NCBI RefSeq assembly: GCF_003031675.1
Contig: NZ_PYWX01000052.1
Coordinates: 1-64,000, forward strand
Length of the DNA stretch: 64,000 nucleotides
Reading direction: 5' to 3'
Origin: Pseudomonas palleroniana
Lineage (GTDB): Bacteria > Pseudomonadota > Gammaproteobacteria > Pseudomonadales > Pseudomonadaceae
The notes beneath the pieces were generated by a model that saw nothing but the letters and a program-made list of their open reading frames with translations, did not search any database and had not been told where the DNA came from. Of this stretch, positions 37,600 to 46,542 are shown piece after piece. Within the stretch, counting starts at the first letter, position 1. Every line of letters starts with the position of its first letter. The position numbers and the translations under genes are program-made.

Positions 37600-37612
37600 A
37601 TGCCTGCGTTTA

Positions 37613-38104
37613 TTAAAGCGACTTCTTCCAGAACAACATGCGACCGTGGGCCGGATCAAAGACCGAGTCTTCAAAGCCAAACTTGCGATACGCCGATTGC
37701 GCGACGGCGTTACCCTCCAGCACTTCCAGAGTGATCTTGCAGCAACCCCGTTGACGCGCGATCTCTTCAACCTTCTGCAGCATTTTCTGGCTCAGCCCCA
37801 AGCCACGGAACGCCTGCATCACCACGACGTCGTGGACATTGACCAACGGGCGACAGGCGAAGGTCGAGAAACCTTCAAAGCAATTGACCAACCCCGCCGG
37901 CTCGCCACCGACAAACGCCAGTACGCTGAATGCGTGGGGGCGCTTGGCCAATTCGGCAGGCAGTTGCTCCAACAGGTCGGCCGGCAAGGCATGGCCTCCG
38001 CCCATCGGGTCCTGCGCGTAGTGATTAAGCACTTGGCCAATGGCCTCGGCGTGCACAGGGTTTGTGTAGCTGGCTTGCAGCACCAGGATATCTGGGGTGT
38101 CCAT
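37613..38104 (-). CDS. GNAT-family N-acetyltransferase
   Basis: A 163-residue acetyltransferase with the acetyl-CoA motif VVVMQAFRGLGLSQKMLQKVEEIARQRG and the C-terminal LEVLEGNAVAQSAYRKFGF signature. The substrate is unknown. ATG at 38104 is selected because AGGAAGG lies just upstream; the open frame runs eight codons further. It is monocistronic and faces the terminator at 37575. Confidence 0.88.
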   Translation of the reverse strand: MDTPDILVLQASYTNPVHAEAIGQVLNHYAQDPMGGGHALPADLLEQLPAELAKRPHAFSVLAFVGGEPAGLVNCFEGFSTFACRPLVNVHDVVVMQAFRGLGLSQKMLQKVEEIARQRGCCKITLEVLEGNAVAQSAYRKFGFEDSVFDPAHGRMLFWKKSL

Positions 38105-38254
38105 TGCCTTCCTCGATCGCGACAACAAGGGAACCGGTTCCCTTTGAGAACGAGGATTGTAAGCGTGGAGCCGGACGCAGATGAAGGAGATTAACTACAA
38201 ATGCCCGACAGAAAGCACGAAGGTTGTGCGTTTCCAAAACGCACCAACTACGTT

Positions 38255-39376
38255 TTAAGTGGATTTTTCCCCGGCGCCGAAACGCTGCAACTGCATCTCT
38301 TGCAAGCGGCTCAAGGTACGCCGGAACGCAAATTCCAGGTAGCCCTCGGTGTAGAGCTGCTGCAGCGGCACCTGCGCCTCGATAAACAGCGGCACCTTGC
38401 GGTCGTAGCACTCATCCACCAGCGCGATGAAGCGCCGCACGCTGTCATCGTGCACCGACAGGGCCGGTAATTCGCGATCTCCGGCTTCGACACGCTGCGC
38501 ACCATCTTCGGTGCCACGGGCGATGCGGCCCGGCCGGGTCTGCGCACTCAGGCAGGGAACCTCACCGAGCAGAATGGCCTTGAACCGATCGCACAACAGC
38601 ATGAAGTCCATTGCCGACAGTGGTTGCTCGCACAGATCGGCATAGCGGCACCACACTACGCTGTCGCTGAAGCGCACGGCCGCAAGACTTCGGTGGCCCA
38701 CGCTGAGCGGCCCGTCGGATACCACCTGCCCTTCGCTCAATTGCTTGAACAGCGTGGCAAGCGCCTCCGGCTGATTAACCCAATAACGCTGCAGGCCGGC
38801 TCCCGGATGCAAACGGTGGTCTTCAGCGCCGTCCACTGCCACCACCTGCATATGCCGCTTGATGGCCTCGATACCCGGCAGGAAGCGTTCGCGATTGAAA
38901 CCATCGGCGTACAGTTGCTCCGGCGGCTGGTTGGACGTGCAGACCATCACTACCCCTTCCTCGAACATCACCTGGAACAGGCGACCGAGGATGATCGCGT
39001 CACCGATGTCATTGACGAACAGTTCATCAAAACACAGCACACGCACTTCGCGGCTCAACTCGCGAGCCAATGCCTGCAAGGGATCTTGAATGCCGGTGAG
39101 CTGGAACAGGCGTTGATGCACCCACCCCATGAAGTGATGAAAATGCTGGCGCCGGGCAGGTACTTTCAGGCTCTGGTAGAACTGGTCCATCAACCAGGTC
39201 TTGCCACGCCCCACCGGGCCCCACAGGTAAACCCCGGTGATGGGCGAGTGGCCTTGGTGCAAGGCTGCGTGGCAAGCCTGCAAGGCGTCCACCGCCCGAC
39301 GCTGGGCGTCGTCGGGCACGAAACCTTGCTGGTTGATGGCCTGTTGGTAAGCGGCGAGTGGAGAGTCGAATGTCAT
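38255..39376 (-). CDS. zapE: Cell division ATPase ZapE (AFG1-like)
   Basis: A 373-residue P-loop ATPase. Walker A is GPVGRGKTWLMDQFYQSL (about 52-69), followed by HFHHFMGWVHQRLF, Walker B VLCFDELFVNDIGDA and the sensor region VCTSNQPPEQLYADG, all hallmark AFG1/ZapE motifs. ZapE associates with the division ring in E. coli under stress. Length is normal. The NTF2-like gene lies 15 bases upstream and may be co-transcribed. Confidence 0.93.
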   Translation of the reverse strand: MTFDSPLAAYQQAINQQGFVPDDAQRRAVDALQACHAALHQGHSPITGVYLWGPVGRGKTWLMDQFYQSLKVPARRQHFHHFMGWVHQRLFQLTGIQDPLQALARELSREVRVLCFDELFVNDIGDAIILGRLFQVMFEEGVVMVCTSNQPPEQLYADGFNRERFLPGIEAIKRHMQVVAVDGAEDHRLHPGAGLQRYWVNQPEALATLFKQLSEGQVVSDGPLSVGHRSLAAVRFSDSVVWCRYADLCEQPLSAMDFMLLCDRFKAILLGEVPCLSAQTRPGRIARGTEDGAQRVEAGDRELPALSVHDDSVRRFIALVDECYDRKVPLFIEAQVPLQQLYTEGYLEFAFRRTLSRLQEMQLQRFGAGEKST

Positions 39377-39391
39377 GGCCGCCAGTATGAC

Positions 39392-39727
39392 TTACAGCGA
39401 GATATCCAACCGTGAAATCTTGCCCTGCTCGTTCAGGCGAAAGGTGTAGCGCAGCTCCAGCGGGCTACCGGGAAAATTGCCATGCACCACATTGCTGACC
39501 AGCACCTTGCCGGTGCGGTGTTGAACCTTGAGTACCTCGACCCGAGGCTGGTAGCGACGCCCAGTGTCCTCCATCCATCGTGCAATGGCGGCGGTGCCGA
39601 CCTGATGCTCGCCTTCATCGAATACGTTGGCGTCGTCGGCAAAGCAGTGGGCAACCGCCGAAGTGTCATAGGTATTGGCCGCCTCGATATAGGCCGCGAT
39701 GGCCGGGGCCAATTCAGGAAGGGACAT
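39392..39727 (-). CDS. SnoaL-like/NTF2-family protein
   Basis: A 111-residue single-domain protein of the NTF2 cone fold: an N-terminal helix (PAIAAYIEAANTYDTSAVAHCFADDANVFD) then sheet strands with VVHGNFPGSPLELRYTFRLNEQGKI. Proteins of this kind act as small isomerases, hydrolases or ligand carriers; the role here is unknown. GGAG precedes the ATG. It lies just downstream of a WYL-domain regulator on the same strand, 52 bases away, a pairing that suggests it is the regulator's target. Confidence 0.85.
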   Translation of the reverse strand: MSLPELAPAIAAYIEAANTYDTSAVAHCFADDANVFDEGEHQVGTAAIARWMEDTGRRYQPRVEVLKVQHRTGKVLVSNVVHGNFPGSPLELRYTFRLNEQGKISRLDISL

Positions 39728-39779
39728 GGCACAGCTCCTTTTTTGGTGATTTATGGCGCCATGCTAAGCCAGGTTTGTG

Positions 39780-40496
39780 TCAGCTTTTGTCAGGAGTAAA
39801 GGGCGCGGATTCCTGTTGTTCCATCAGCTTGCGCCAACCTCGCAGCAGGTCACTGCGTCGCCCTGGGTAGCGCTCGCCCTGGTTCGCCGCAGCAGCCACA
39901 CGGTCGGTACGAAAGGTCCGATAGGCCCCGCGCAACTCGCACCACGCCACAATGACCCGCACCTCATTGAGAAAACCCAGCGCCAGCGGCCAGATCAGGC
40001 GCTGGCTCTGGGTCTGGCTGGCATCGGCGTAATCGATATGCAACTTGGCTTGATGGTTGATGGCTTCGCGAAACACGTTGAGCGGCACGCGGTTTTCCGG
40101 GTAGCCGAAGCCCGGCGGCCCGGGCAAGAGCGTCGGGTTGCGCAACGCTTCCTGGGCGGCGGGGTCGAGCACATCCGCAATTTTCGCCAGGGCGTTGGCG
40201 GCAGCGCGGCTCAGCACGTCATCGCCGCGCTGGTCGACATAACGCAGGCCCAGCACGATGGCTTCGGTTTCCTCGGCATTGAGCATCAAGGGCGGTAGAA
40301 ACAGACCGGCGCGCAGTACATACCCTACCCCCGCCTCGCCAAAAATCGGCGCGCCCAATGCCGTCAATTCGGCGATATCGCGGTACAGCGTGCGCTCCGA
40401 AACCTCCAATTGCGCAGCCAGCACAGCAGCAGTCACCGGCCGTTTCTTGCCCCGCAGGGCTTGGAGCAACGTCAGTAGACGAGTGGTACGCGACAT
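39780..40496 (-). CDS. YafY-family WYL-domain transcriptional regulator
   Basis: A 238-residue regulator with an N-terminal HTH (about 3-58, AAVLAAQLEVSERTLYRDIAELTALG) and a WYL ligand-sensing domain (about 130-210, KLHIDYADASQTQSQRLIWPLALGF and AYRTFRTDRV). This layout is common for small local regulators responding to nucleotides or stress. The likely targets are itself and the adjacent NTF2-like gene. Confidence 0.88.
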   Translation of the reverse strand: MSRTTRLLTLLQALRGKKRPVTAAVLAAQLEVSERTLYRDIAELTALGAPIFGEAGVGYVLRAGLFLPPLMLNAEETEAIVLGLRYVDQRGDDVLSRAAANALAKIADVLDPAAQEALRNPTLLPGPPGFGYPENRVPLNVFREAINHQAKLHIDYADASQTQSQRLIWPLALGFLNEVRVIVAWCELRGAYRTFRTDRVAAAANQGERYPGRRSDLLRGWRKLMEQQESAPFTPDKS

Positions 40497-40595
40497 ATCG
40501 ACCCCGGCAAAGCGAAAAGTGCAGCAGCTTAGCAGAGGCCCCTGTCAGAAAATGGCAGCAGCCGATGGCTTACTTCATCCACCCCCACCCCGCCT

Positions 40596-40917
40596 GTAGT
40601 GAGCGGGCTTGCCCTAATGCCTGTCAGTTAAGAGATAGAGCGGACGATGGATAACCTGTGGGAGGGGGCTTGCTCCCGATAGGCCGCGCAGCGGCCTCAA
40701 AAATGGGCCTGCTACGCAGTCCATCGGGAGCAAGTCGAATCGTCGCACCGCCCCTCCCACAATGACCGCGTTAAGCCTAAACTGACAGCCATTAGGGCTT
40801 GTCCCGCGCTGGGTGGCGCAGCCGCCCTATAACCAGACACCTCGGTTTTTCTGAAACACTGCGGCGTCCTTGTTGGGGCGGCTGCGCCGCCCAGCGCGGG
40901 GCAAGCCCGCTCACTAC
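40596..40917. repeat. GTAGTGAGC-family element interrupted by a MITE-like insertion
   Basis: The left end GTAGTGAGCGGGCTTGCC (40596-40613) and the remainder from GGCTTGTCCCGCGCTGGG (40796) to CTCACTAC (40917) together rebuild one standard element like that at 22785, once the insert and one copy of an 8-base duplication are removed. The 435-base gene-free stretch 40497-40931 is almost entirely this nested structure. Confidence 0.85.
40614..40795. mobile_element. MITE-like element inserted into another palindromic element
   Basis: 182 bases with terminal inverted repeats: CTAATGCCTGTCAGTTAAG on the left, and a right end whose reverse complement begins CTAATGGCTGTCAGTTTA. It is flanked by GGCTTGCC (40606-40613) and GGCTTGTC (40796-40803), a target duplication with one later change. 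Its interior is a degenerate GTGGGAGGGGGCTTGCTCCC REP doublet (about 40659-40761). It has no coding capacity. Confidence 0.82.
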
Positions 40918-40931
40918 AAGGGTTAGCTGCG

Positions 40932-43589
40932 TTATGCGAGGCTCTTGCTGACCACCTCGAATACGTCACTCGACAACTCGCCGGACGCAAGAATGCGCTC
41001 CAGCTGCGCCTTCATCAGCGCCTGGCGGGTGTCGTCATATTTGCGCCAGCGTGTCAGCGGCGCCAGTTGGCGCGAAGCGATCTGCGGGTTGAGACTGTTC
41101 AGCTGGATCACCAGGTCCGCCAGGAAGCGATAACCCGAACCGTCGGCCGCATGGAAGTTGATCAGGTTCTGCCCGGCGAATGCACCAATCAGTGCCCGCA
41201 CCTTGTTCGGGTTCTTGATGTTGAACGCAGGGTGCTCCATCAACGCCTTGACCCGATCCAGACCGCCCGGCAAGGTGCTGCCGGCCTGCACGCTGAACCA
41301 TTGGTCCATGACCAGCGGGTTGCCCTTGAAGTTTTCCGCGAACACCGCCAGTGCCTGGGCCTTCTGCGCTTCGAACGGCGAATTGACCAGCACCGCCAAC
41401 GCGGTCAGGCGTTCGGTCATGTTGTCGCAGGCGTCGAACTGTTCCAGGGTGGCCGCCAGCACTTCGGGCTTGCCGCTGAGCATCAGGTACGACAGCGCGA
41501 TGTTCTGCAAGGCGCGCCGCGCAAAGTGCTCGGCGGCCGCCACATACGGGGTCTGTCGGGACAGCGCACGGTTGGCCTGATAGCGCAGCCAAAGCGCTTC
41601 GAACAGGTGCTCGGCGAGCTGCTGGCGGGCAAACTCACGCGCCGCGTGGATGGCATCGACATCCGCCACTTCGCTGATTTCCGTCAGGTAGGCTTCACTC
41701 GGCAATGACAGCATCTCGGCGACCATCGCCTGATCCAGGCGCTCATCGCTCAACACGCTGCGCAAGGCCTCGATCAGGCGTTGATCCAGCTTCAGCGGCT
41801 GACCCGCCTGATGCTGGCTGATCAGTTCCTGCAACACCTGCACCGCCAGTTGCTGGCCGGCATCCCAACGGTTGAAGCCGTCGCTGTCGTGCTGCATCAG
41901 GAACATCAGCTGATCGCGGCTATACGGGAAGCTCAGTTTCACCGGGGCCGAGAAACCGCGCAGCAGCGAAGGCAACGGCTGTTCGGCGATATCGACGAAG
42001 ATAAAGGTCTGCTCGGCTTCAGTTACCGAAATCACCCGCGAGGTGCCGGCAGCGCTCGACTCTCCGGCCAGGCGCAAGGCAATGCCGGCGCCCTTGCCGT
42101 CCAGCAGGCCCAACTCGACCGGGATCACGAACGGCAGTTTTTCCACCTTGTCCGGCGTCTGCGGGCAGCTTTGGCGGAACGTCAGGCTGTAGGTCTTGGC
42201 CGCGGCGTCATAGGACTCGCTGACCGCCAGGCGCGGCGTACCGGCCTGGCTGTACCAGCGCTTGAACTGGCTCAGGTCGGCGCCATTGGCATCTTCCATG
42301 GCCTTGACGAAGTCGTCGCACGTCACCGCCTGGCCATCGTGGCGTTCGAAGTACAGGTCGCTGCCTTTGCGGAAGCCTTCGGCCCCCAGCAAGGTGTGGA
42401 TCATGCCGACCACTTCCGAACCCTTTTCGTACACGGTCAGGGTGTAGAAGTTGGAGATTTCGATAAAGCTTTCCGGGCGCACGGCGTGAGCCATCGGGCC
42501 TGCGTCTTCGGCGAACTGGTGAGTGCGCAGGTATGCCACATCCTGAATGCGCTTGACCGTGGCCGAGTTCATGTCGGCGGAGAAGCCCGAATCACGGAAT
42601 ACGGTGAAGCCTTCCTTGAGCGACAGCTGGAACCAGTCGCGGCAGGTCACGCGGTTACCCGACCAGTTGTGGAAGTATTCGTGGGCGACAATCGCCTCCA
42701 CACGCTGGTGCGCGGCGTCGGTGGCGGTTTCGGCACGGGCCAGCACGGCACTGGAGTTGAAGATGTTCAGGCCCTTGTTTTCCATGGCGCCCATGTTGAA
42801 GTCGTTCACGGCCACGATCATGAAAATATCGAGGTCGTACTCGCGCCCGTAGGTTTCTTCATCCCAGCGCATGGATTTTTTCAGGCTGGTCATGGCGTGC
42901 TGGCACTTGTCGATATTTTCCGGCTCGACGTAGATGCGCAGCGCCACTTCACGCTGGGTCATGGTGGTGAAGCTGTCTTCCACGCACCACAGATCACCGG
43001 CCACCAGCGCGAACAGGTAGGCCGGTTTCTTGAACGGGTCTTCCCAGGTTGCCCAATGACGGCCGTCTTCACCGGGGCCGCTGGCGATCGGGTTACCGTT
43101 GCTCAACAGCACGGGGTAGCGGTGTTGCTCGGCGATCACCGTGGTGGTGAAGGTGCTCATCACGTCCGGGCGGTCGAGGTAATAGGTGATCTTGCGAAAG
43201 CCCTCGGCCTCGCACTGGGTGCAGAACATACCGCTGGATTTGTACAGGCCTTCCAGCGCGGTGTTGCTTTCCGGGTGGATCTTGACCGTGGTGTCCAGGG
43301 TAAAGGTGGCGCTCTTGGGGTGCACGGTCAGGTGGCTGTCGGTCAACTGGTAGTCGGCGTCAGTCAATTCCTGGTCGGCCAGGTTCACGCTCAGCAGCTC
43401 CAGCTGCTGGCCATCCAATACCAACGGCGGCAAGCCGGCGCCGCGCTCAGGGTTGCGGCGCATCACCAGTTGCGCGTGGACCAGGCTGTGGTCCTCGAAC
43501 AACTCGAAGGTCAGGTGTGTTTCGTCGATCAGGTAATCCGGCGCCTGATAATCCTTCAGGTAAATCATCTTCGGTTGTTCGGTGCGCAT
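40932..43589 (-). CDS. pepN: Aminopeptidase N (M1 family)
   Basis: An 885-residue cytosolic zinc metallopeptidase removing N-terminal residues from peptides. The GAMENKGLN exopeptidase motif and zinc motif VAHEYFHNWSGN (HEXXH) with the downstream Glu in LSLKEGFTVFRD lie near residues 260-320, followed by the DUF3458 beta domain and C-terminal helical repeats. The start at 43589 is favoured because AAGGA lies 9-13 bases upstream; the ATG at 43598 would sit on top of that site. The DUF2797 gene is 13 bases upstream, so they are likely co-transcribed. Confidence 0.95.
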   Translation of the reverse strand: MRTEQPKMIYLKDYQAPDYLIDETHLTFELFEDHSLVHAQLVMRRNPERGAGLPPLVLDGQQLELLSVNLADQELTDADYQLTDSHLTVHPKSATFTLDTTVKIHPESNTALEGLYKSSGMFCTQCEAEGFRKITYYLDRPDVMSTFTTTVIAEQHRYPVLLSNGNPIASGPGEDGRHWATWEDPFKKPAYLFALVAGDLWCVEDSFTTMTQREVALRIYVEPENIDKCQHAMTSLKKSMRWDEETYGREYDLDIFMIVAVNDFNMGAMENKGLNIFNSSAVLARAETATDAAHQRVEAIVAHEYFHNWSGNRVTCRDWFQLSLKEGFTVFRDSGFSADMNSATVKRIQDVAYLRTHQFAEDAGPMAHAVRPESFIEISNFYTLTVYEKGSEVVGMIHTLLGAEGFRKGSDLYFERHDGQAVTCDDFVKAMEDANGADLSQFKRWYSQAGTPRLAVSESYDAAAKTYSLTFRQSCPQTPDKVEKLPFVIPVELGLLDGKGAGIALRLAGESSAAGTSRVISVTEAEQTFIFVDIAEQPLPSLLRGFSAPVKLSFPYSRDQLMFLMQHDSDGFNRWDAGQQLAVQVLQELISQHQAGQPLKLDQRLIEALRSVLSDERLDQAMVAEMLSLPSEAYLTEISEVADVDAIHAAREFARQQLAEHLFEALWLRYQANRALSRQTPYVAAAEHFARRALQNIALSYLMLSGKPEVLAATLEQFDACDNMTERLTALAVLVNSPFEAQKAQALAVFAENFKGNPLVMDQWFSVQAGSTLPGGLDRVKALMEHPAFNIKNPNKVRALIGAFAGQNLINFHAADGSGYRFLADLVIQLNSLNPQIASRQLAPLTRWRKYDDTRQALMKAQLERILASGELSSDVFEVVSKSLA

Positions 43590-43602
43590 GGGTGGCATCC
43601 TT

Positions 43603-44400
43603 CTACTGATGCACGGCGAGCTGGTAGGCCGTGTATTTGCGAATATTGATAACGCCGGTATCGAAGATCAGGTATTGGCCCTTGATCCCCAGCAGCGTGC
43701 CTTCGGCAATCGGGTTCTTGTCCAGGTTGAAACTGACGATCTTGGCGGGATATTGCTCCACCGGGTAGCGGATTTCGATGGGCTCGATGTCGGTCACCGG
43801 TTGGATGGCCTGCAGACCGAAGCGTTCCTGCAAACCGAGCAAGCCGTCGGCGCAGGCGCTGAACAGTTCTTCGCGCACCTGCTTGAGGTCGACCGACTGG
43901 GCGTCACCCTTGAGCAGCGCGCGCCAGTTGGTCTTGTCGGCCACTTGGCTGCGGAACAGGTCCTCGACGAAACCCGATTGCTGGCGGGTGGCGACGCGCA
44001 TGATCGGCAGCGCCTGGCTCGCGCCCTGGTCAAGCCAACGGGTTGGCAGTTGCGTGGCACGGGTGATGCCGACCTTGATCCCCGACGAATTGGCCAGGTA
44101 GACCACATGGTCGGTCATGCAGAATTTTTCGCCCCAGCCTGGATCACGGCAGGTGCCGGCGTCGTAATGGCAACGCTCGGGGCTCATGATGCACAGGTCG
44201 CACTGGGCCAGTTTGGTCATGCACGGGTAGCAGTAACCCTGGCTGAAACTGGTCTTGGTCTTGCGGCCGCAATGGCTGCAATGGATGGCGCCGAGGTATT
44301 CCAGGCGCACGTGAGTACCGATCAACGGGTTGACCGGCACCTCGGTATCACCCAGGCGAAACGCATACTGAACAGTCGGCTCACCAAGTTGCGCCGACAT
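43603..44400 (-). CDS. DUF2797 protein with zinc-ribbon cysteines
   Basis: A 265-residue protein with a Cys-rich segment (about 53-98) carrying CSHCGRK, YCYPCMTK, CDLCIMS and CHYDAGTCRDP, suggesting one or two zinc sites. A VVYLANSSGIKVGITRATQLPTR stretch follows that is reminiscent of GIY-YIG-type folds. Function is unknown. The start at 44400 fits the family length; the open frame continues upstream through the YeaC gene in another frame. It is part of the leftward cluster YeaC-DUF2797-pepN. Confidence 0.85.
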   Translation of the reverse strand: MSAQLGEPTVQYAFRLGDTEVPVNPLIGTHVRLEYLGAIHCSHCGRKTKTSFSQGYCYPCMTKLAQCDLCIMSPERCHYDAGTCRDPGWGEKFCMTDHVVYLANSSGIKVGITRATQLPTRWLDQGASQALPIMRVATRQQSGFVEDLFRSQVADKTNWRALLKGDAQSVDLKQVREELFSACADGLLGLQERFGLQAIQPVTDIEPIEIRYPVEQYPAKIVSFNLDKNPIAEGTLLGIKGQYLIFDTGVINIRKYTAYQLAVHQ

Positions 44401-44429
44401 TTTGCTGACTGCACCGCGACCAATTTCAA

Positions 44430-44690
44430 TCAATGGATCGCATCCGACTTGAACAGGATGTTCGGCACCGGCGCCGATTTGGACGCGCATTCCTGCGGGC
44501 CCATATAGCCGGTGCGCTGGTCTTCCGGCAGGTTCTGGATTTCCCAGGCGATCACCGCCTGCAGGGACAGTTCGCGCTGCTCGTCGGTGAGCTTGCGGCC
44601 ATCGGACCATTTGCCGATTTCCACGGCGAGCTTGAGGCTCTCGTAGATATCCGGGGTGATGTTTTCGATCATTTCAGCAAAAGAGGACAT
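44430..44690 (-). CDS. YeaC-like DUF1315 family protein
   Basis: An 86-residue small acidic protein with the typical sequence IENITPDIYESLKLAVEIGKWSDGRKLT and VIAWEIQNLPEDQRTGY. It is conserved in gammaproteobacteria; function is unknown. ATG at 44690 has GGAG-like purines about 8 bases upstream. It is 14 bases after the rhomboid gene and 29 bases before the DUF2797 gene, all on the same strand. Confidence 0.85.
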   Translation of the reverse strand: MSSFAEMIENITPDIYESLKLAVEIGKWSDGRKLTDEQRELSLQAVIAWEIQNLPEDQRTGYMGPQECASKSAPVPNILFKSDAIH

Positions 44691-44704
44691 AAGGCTCTTC
44701 CTTA

Positions 44705-45574
44705 TCAAATAGACGCTTTGCGACGGCTGTACAGCCCGCCCAGCAAACCTGTCAGGCAACCGATGGCCAAGCCGCCCACGTGGGCCGCGTTGGCGATTTC
44801 GCCGAAGCCGATCATCGAGACCAGCCCCGACATGCAGAGCACCAGCCATATCAGCATCATTGCCAGCACCCCACGGGGCAGGCGATAGGCCGGGTTGGGC
44901 GACAATAACTGGAAGATCCAGCAGTGCCCGAGCAGGCCATACAACACACCGGACAGCCCGCCGAACAGGCCCGGGCCGCCATAGGCATATTGCGCGTAAT
45001 TGGAGACCAGGCTGAACAACAGGGTCAGGCCCAGCAGGTTGATACTGCCCTGGCGCACCTCGATACGGCGCCCAAGTTCCCAATACCACATGCCATTCAT
45101 GGCCAGGTGCAGGATGCCGAAGTGGATCAGCATCGGCGTGACCAGCCGCCACCACTGCCCTGCGGCCAGGCTGTCGGCCAGCGGCGTGAACTGGATGTAT
45201 TCGCCCATGACCCGGAACGGCAGGAAGGTCAGCCAGGCCATGGCTTGCAGGTTTTCACCGAGCAGGGTCATCGCGCCCACGATCATGCTAGCCAACAGCA
45301 CCAGCGCGGTCACCGGGCTCATGCGCAATTGCTGGACAAAGCCTGGGCGGGTGACAGGCGCGTGCTCGGGAATGTCCAGTTGCTGGTCCGGGTCACCGGC
45401 GGGAAAGCGCTGATACAACACGCGCACGTCGTCGCTGATGCTCTCGGGCACCCACAACACCTGCTCACCACCCTCCTCGCTGACGCGATGAGGCACCTGC
45501 ATGCGTTGCAGCAGTTTGACGAAACCACCCAGGTCGGCGCTCAAGGGCAAGCGCAATACAGCAACGGTGCTCAT
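44705..45574 (-). CDS. glpG: Rhomboid-family intramembrane serine protease GlpG
   Basis: A 289-residue inner-membrane protease: an N-terminal cytosolic domain (about 1-90) and six helices. The catalytic dyad is Ser in GGLSGVLYGLLGH (about residue 204) and His in ANAAHVGGLAIG (about 264); the HFGILHLAMNGMWYWELG L1/TM2 motif is clear. It cleaves transmembrane substrates within the lipid bilayer. It overlaps the metallophosphatase gene by 4 bases. Confidence 0.93.
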   Translation of the reverse strand: MSTVAVLRLPLSADLGGFVKLLQRMQVPHRVSEEGGEQVLWVPESISDDVRVLYQRFPAGDPDQQLDIPEHAPVTRPGFVQQLRMSPVTALVLLASMIVGAMTLLGENLQAMAWLTFLPFRVMGEYIQFTPLADSLAAGQWWRLVTPMLIHFGILHLAMNGMWYWELGRRIEVRQGSINLLGLTLLFSLVSNYAQYAYGGPGLFGGLSGVLYGLLGHCWIFQLLSPNPAYRLPRGVLAMMLIWLVLCMSGLVSMIGFGEIANAAHVGGLAIGCLTGLLGGLYSRRKASI

Positions 45575-46542
45575 GCAATAACCTCAGGCCGCTCAACGTC
45601 GACCCATACAAATTTACGGGGGTCCAGCCGGGTTTCCTGGTCCAGTCGATACGCCACCAGCTTGCCGTACAGCACCGCACTGTAGTCCAGGCAGGCCAGG
45701 TTCGGGCGGATCGGCGCCGGTTTGCCGCTGCGCCAGTAATGGCCGACGAACAACAACGGCTCGTCGACGCCATAGCGCAGCAGGGAGTTTTTTTCAGTGG
45801 ACGACAACGGCGTGCGCGCCACCGGCTCCGGCAAGGCGTCGGGCTGGAACACAATGTCGCCGTAGGTCTTGGGGTCGTCCTCCCAGAACTTGGTGCGAAA
45901 GAACGAGCGCGTCAGGCCGTCGCCACCGGTCAGCGTCAGCCCATCGGGCAGGCGCATATCGGTGCCACGCAGCAGGCGGTCGAAGGCGTTGCAGGCAAAA
46001 CTGCCGGGCACGGCGGCGGCCTGCAGGAAGTGCTGGTCGATGCAGCCGTCCGGGAAGGTCGCACGCAGCGGTTGGATAAAGCTGTCGTCCCAGCACGCAT
46101 GCACCACGCGAAAACGCCCGGCATCGACAAACAGCGGCATGTCATAGAACCAGCCAAGGAAGTCATGCCAGTCGGCCGGGTGATGCTCGAACTGGGTCAG
46201 GGTCTCATGGATCAAGCGCGCATGCCGTGGGTTGTGCTCACGCACGAACTGCTTGCCACTGCCTGGCGGTGCCGCGGTGGTCCAACCCAGAGCGTTGAAC
46301 TCGTGGTTGCCCATGACACACAAAGCCTGGCCGGCCTCGGCCATGTCGTGGACGATATGCAACGCCTCGCGAATGCGGGGGCCGCGGTCGATGATATCGC
46401 CGAGGAACACCGCCATACGCGTGGGATGGCGCCAGGTGCCGCCCTGCTTGTGGTAACCCAGCCGGTCGAGCAAGTGCTCGAGGGTATGGGCGCAACCGTG
46501 CACGTCACCAATCAGGTCGTAGCTACGCGCGGGATCGAGCAT
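45571..46542 (-). CDS. Metallophosphoesterase (calcineurin-like/bis(5'-nucleosyl)-tetraphosphatase type)
   Basis: A 323-residue dinuclear-metal phosphatase. Metal-ligand motifs are YDLIGDVHGC (D-X-H), FLGDIIDRGPR (GDxxDRG), VMGNHEFNAL (GNHE) and VHACWD, with FVGHYWRSG near the end. The motif order is that of PrpE/ApaH-like enzymes acting on phosphoproteins or diadenosine polyphosphates. ATG at 46542 overlaps the nadK stop by one base (TGATG), and its stop overlaps the glpG start, so nadK-phosphatase-glpG is one operon. Confidence 0.9.
   Translation of the reverse strand: MLDPARSYDLIGDVHGCAHTLEHLLDRLGYHKQGGTWRHPTRMAVFLGDIIDRGPRIREALHIVHDMAEAGQALCVMGNHEFNALGWTTAAPPGSGKQFVREHNPRHARLIHETLTQFEHHPADWHDFLGWFYDMPLFVDAGRFRVVHACWDDSFIQPLRATFPDGCIDQHFLQAAAVPGSFACNAFDRLLRGTDMRLPDGLTLTGGDGLTRSFFRTKFWEDDPKTYGDIVFQPDALPEPVARTPLSSTEKNSLLRYGVDEPLLFVGHYWRSGKPAPIRPNLACLDYSAVLYGKLVAYRLDQETRLDPRKFVWVDVERPEVIA

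Noticed and set aside
44401-44610. Longer start for the DUF2797 protein
   Set aside because: The added residues would be read from within the YeaC gene in another frame and lack family similarity.
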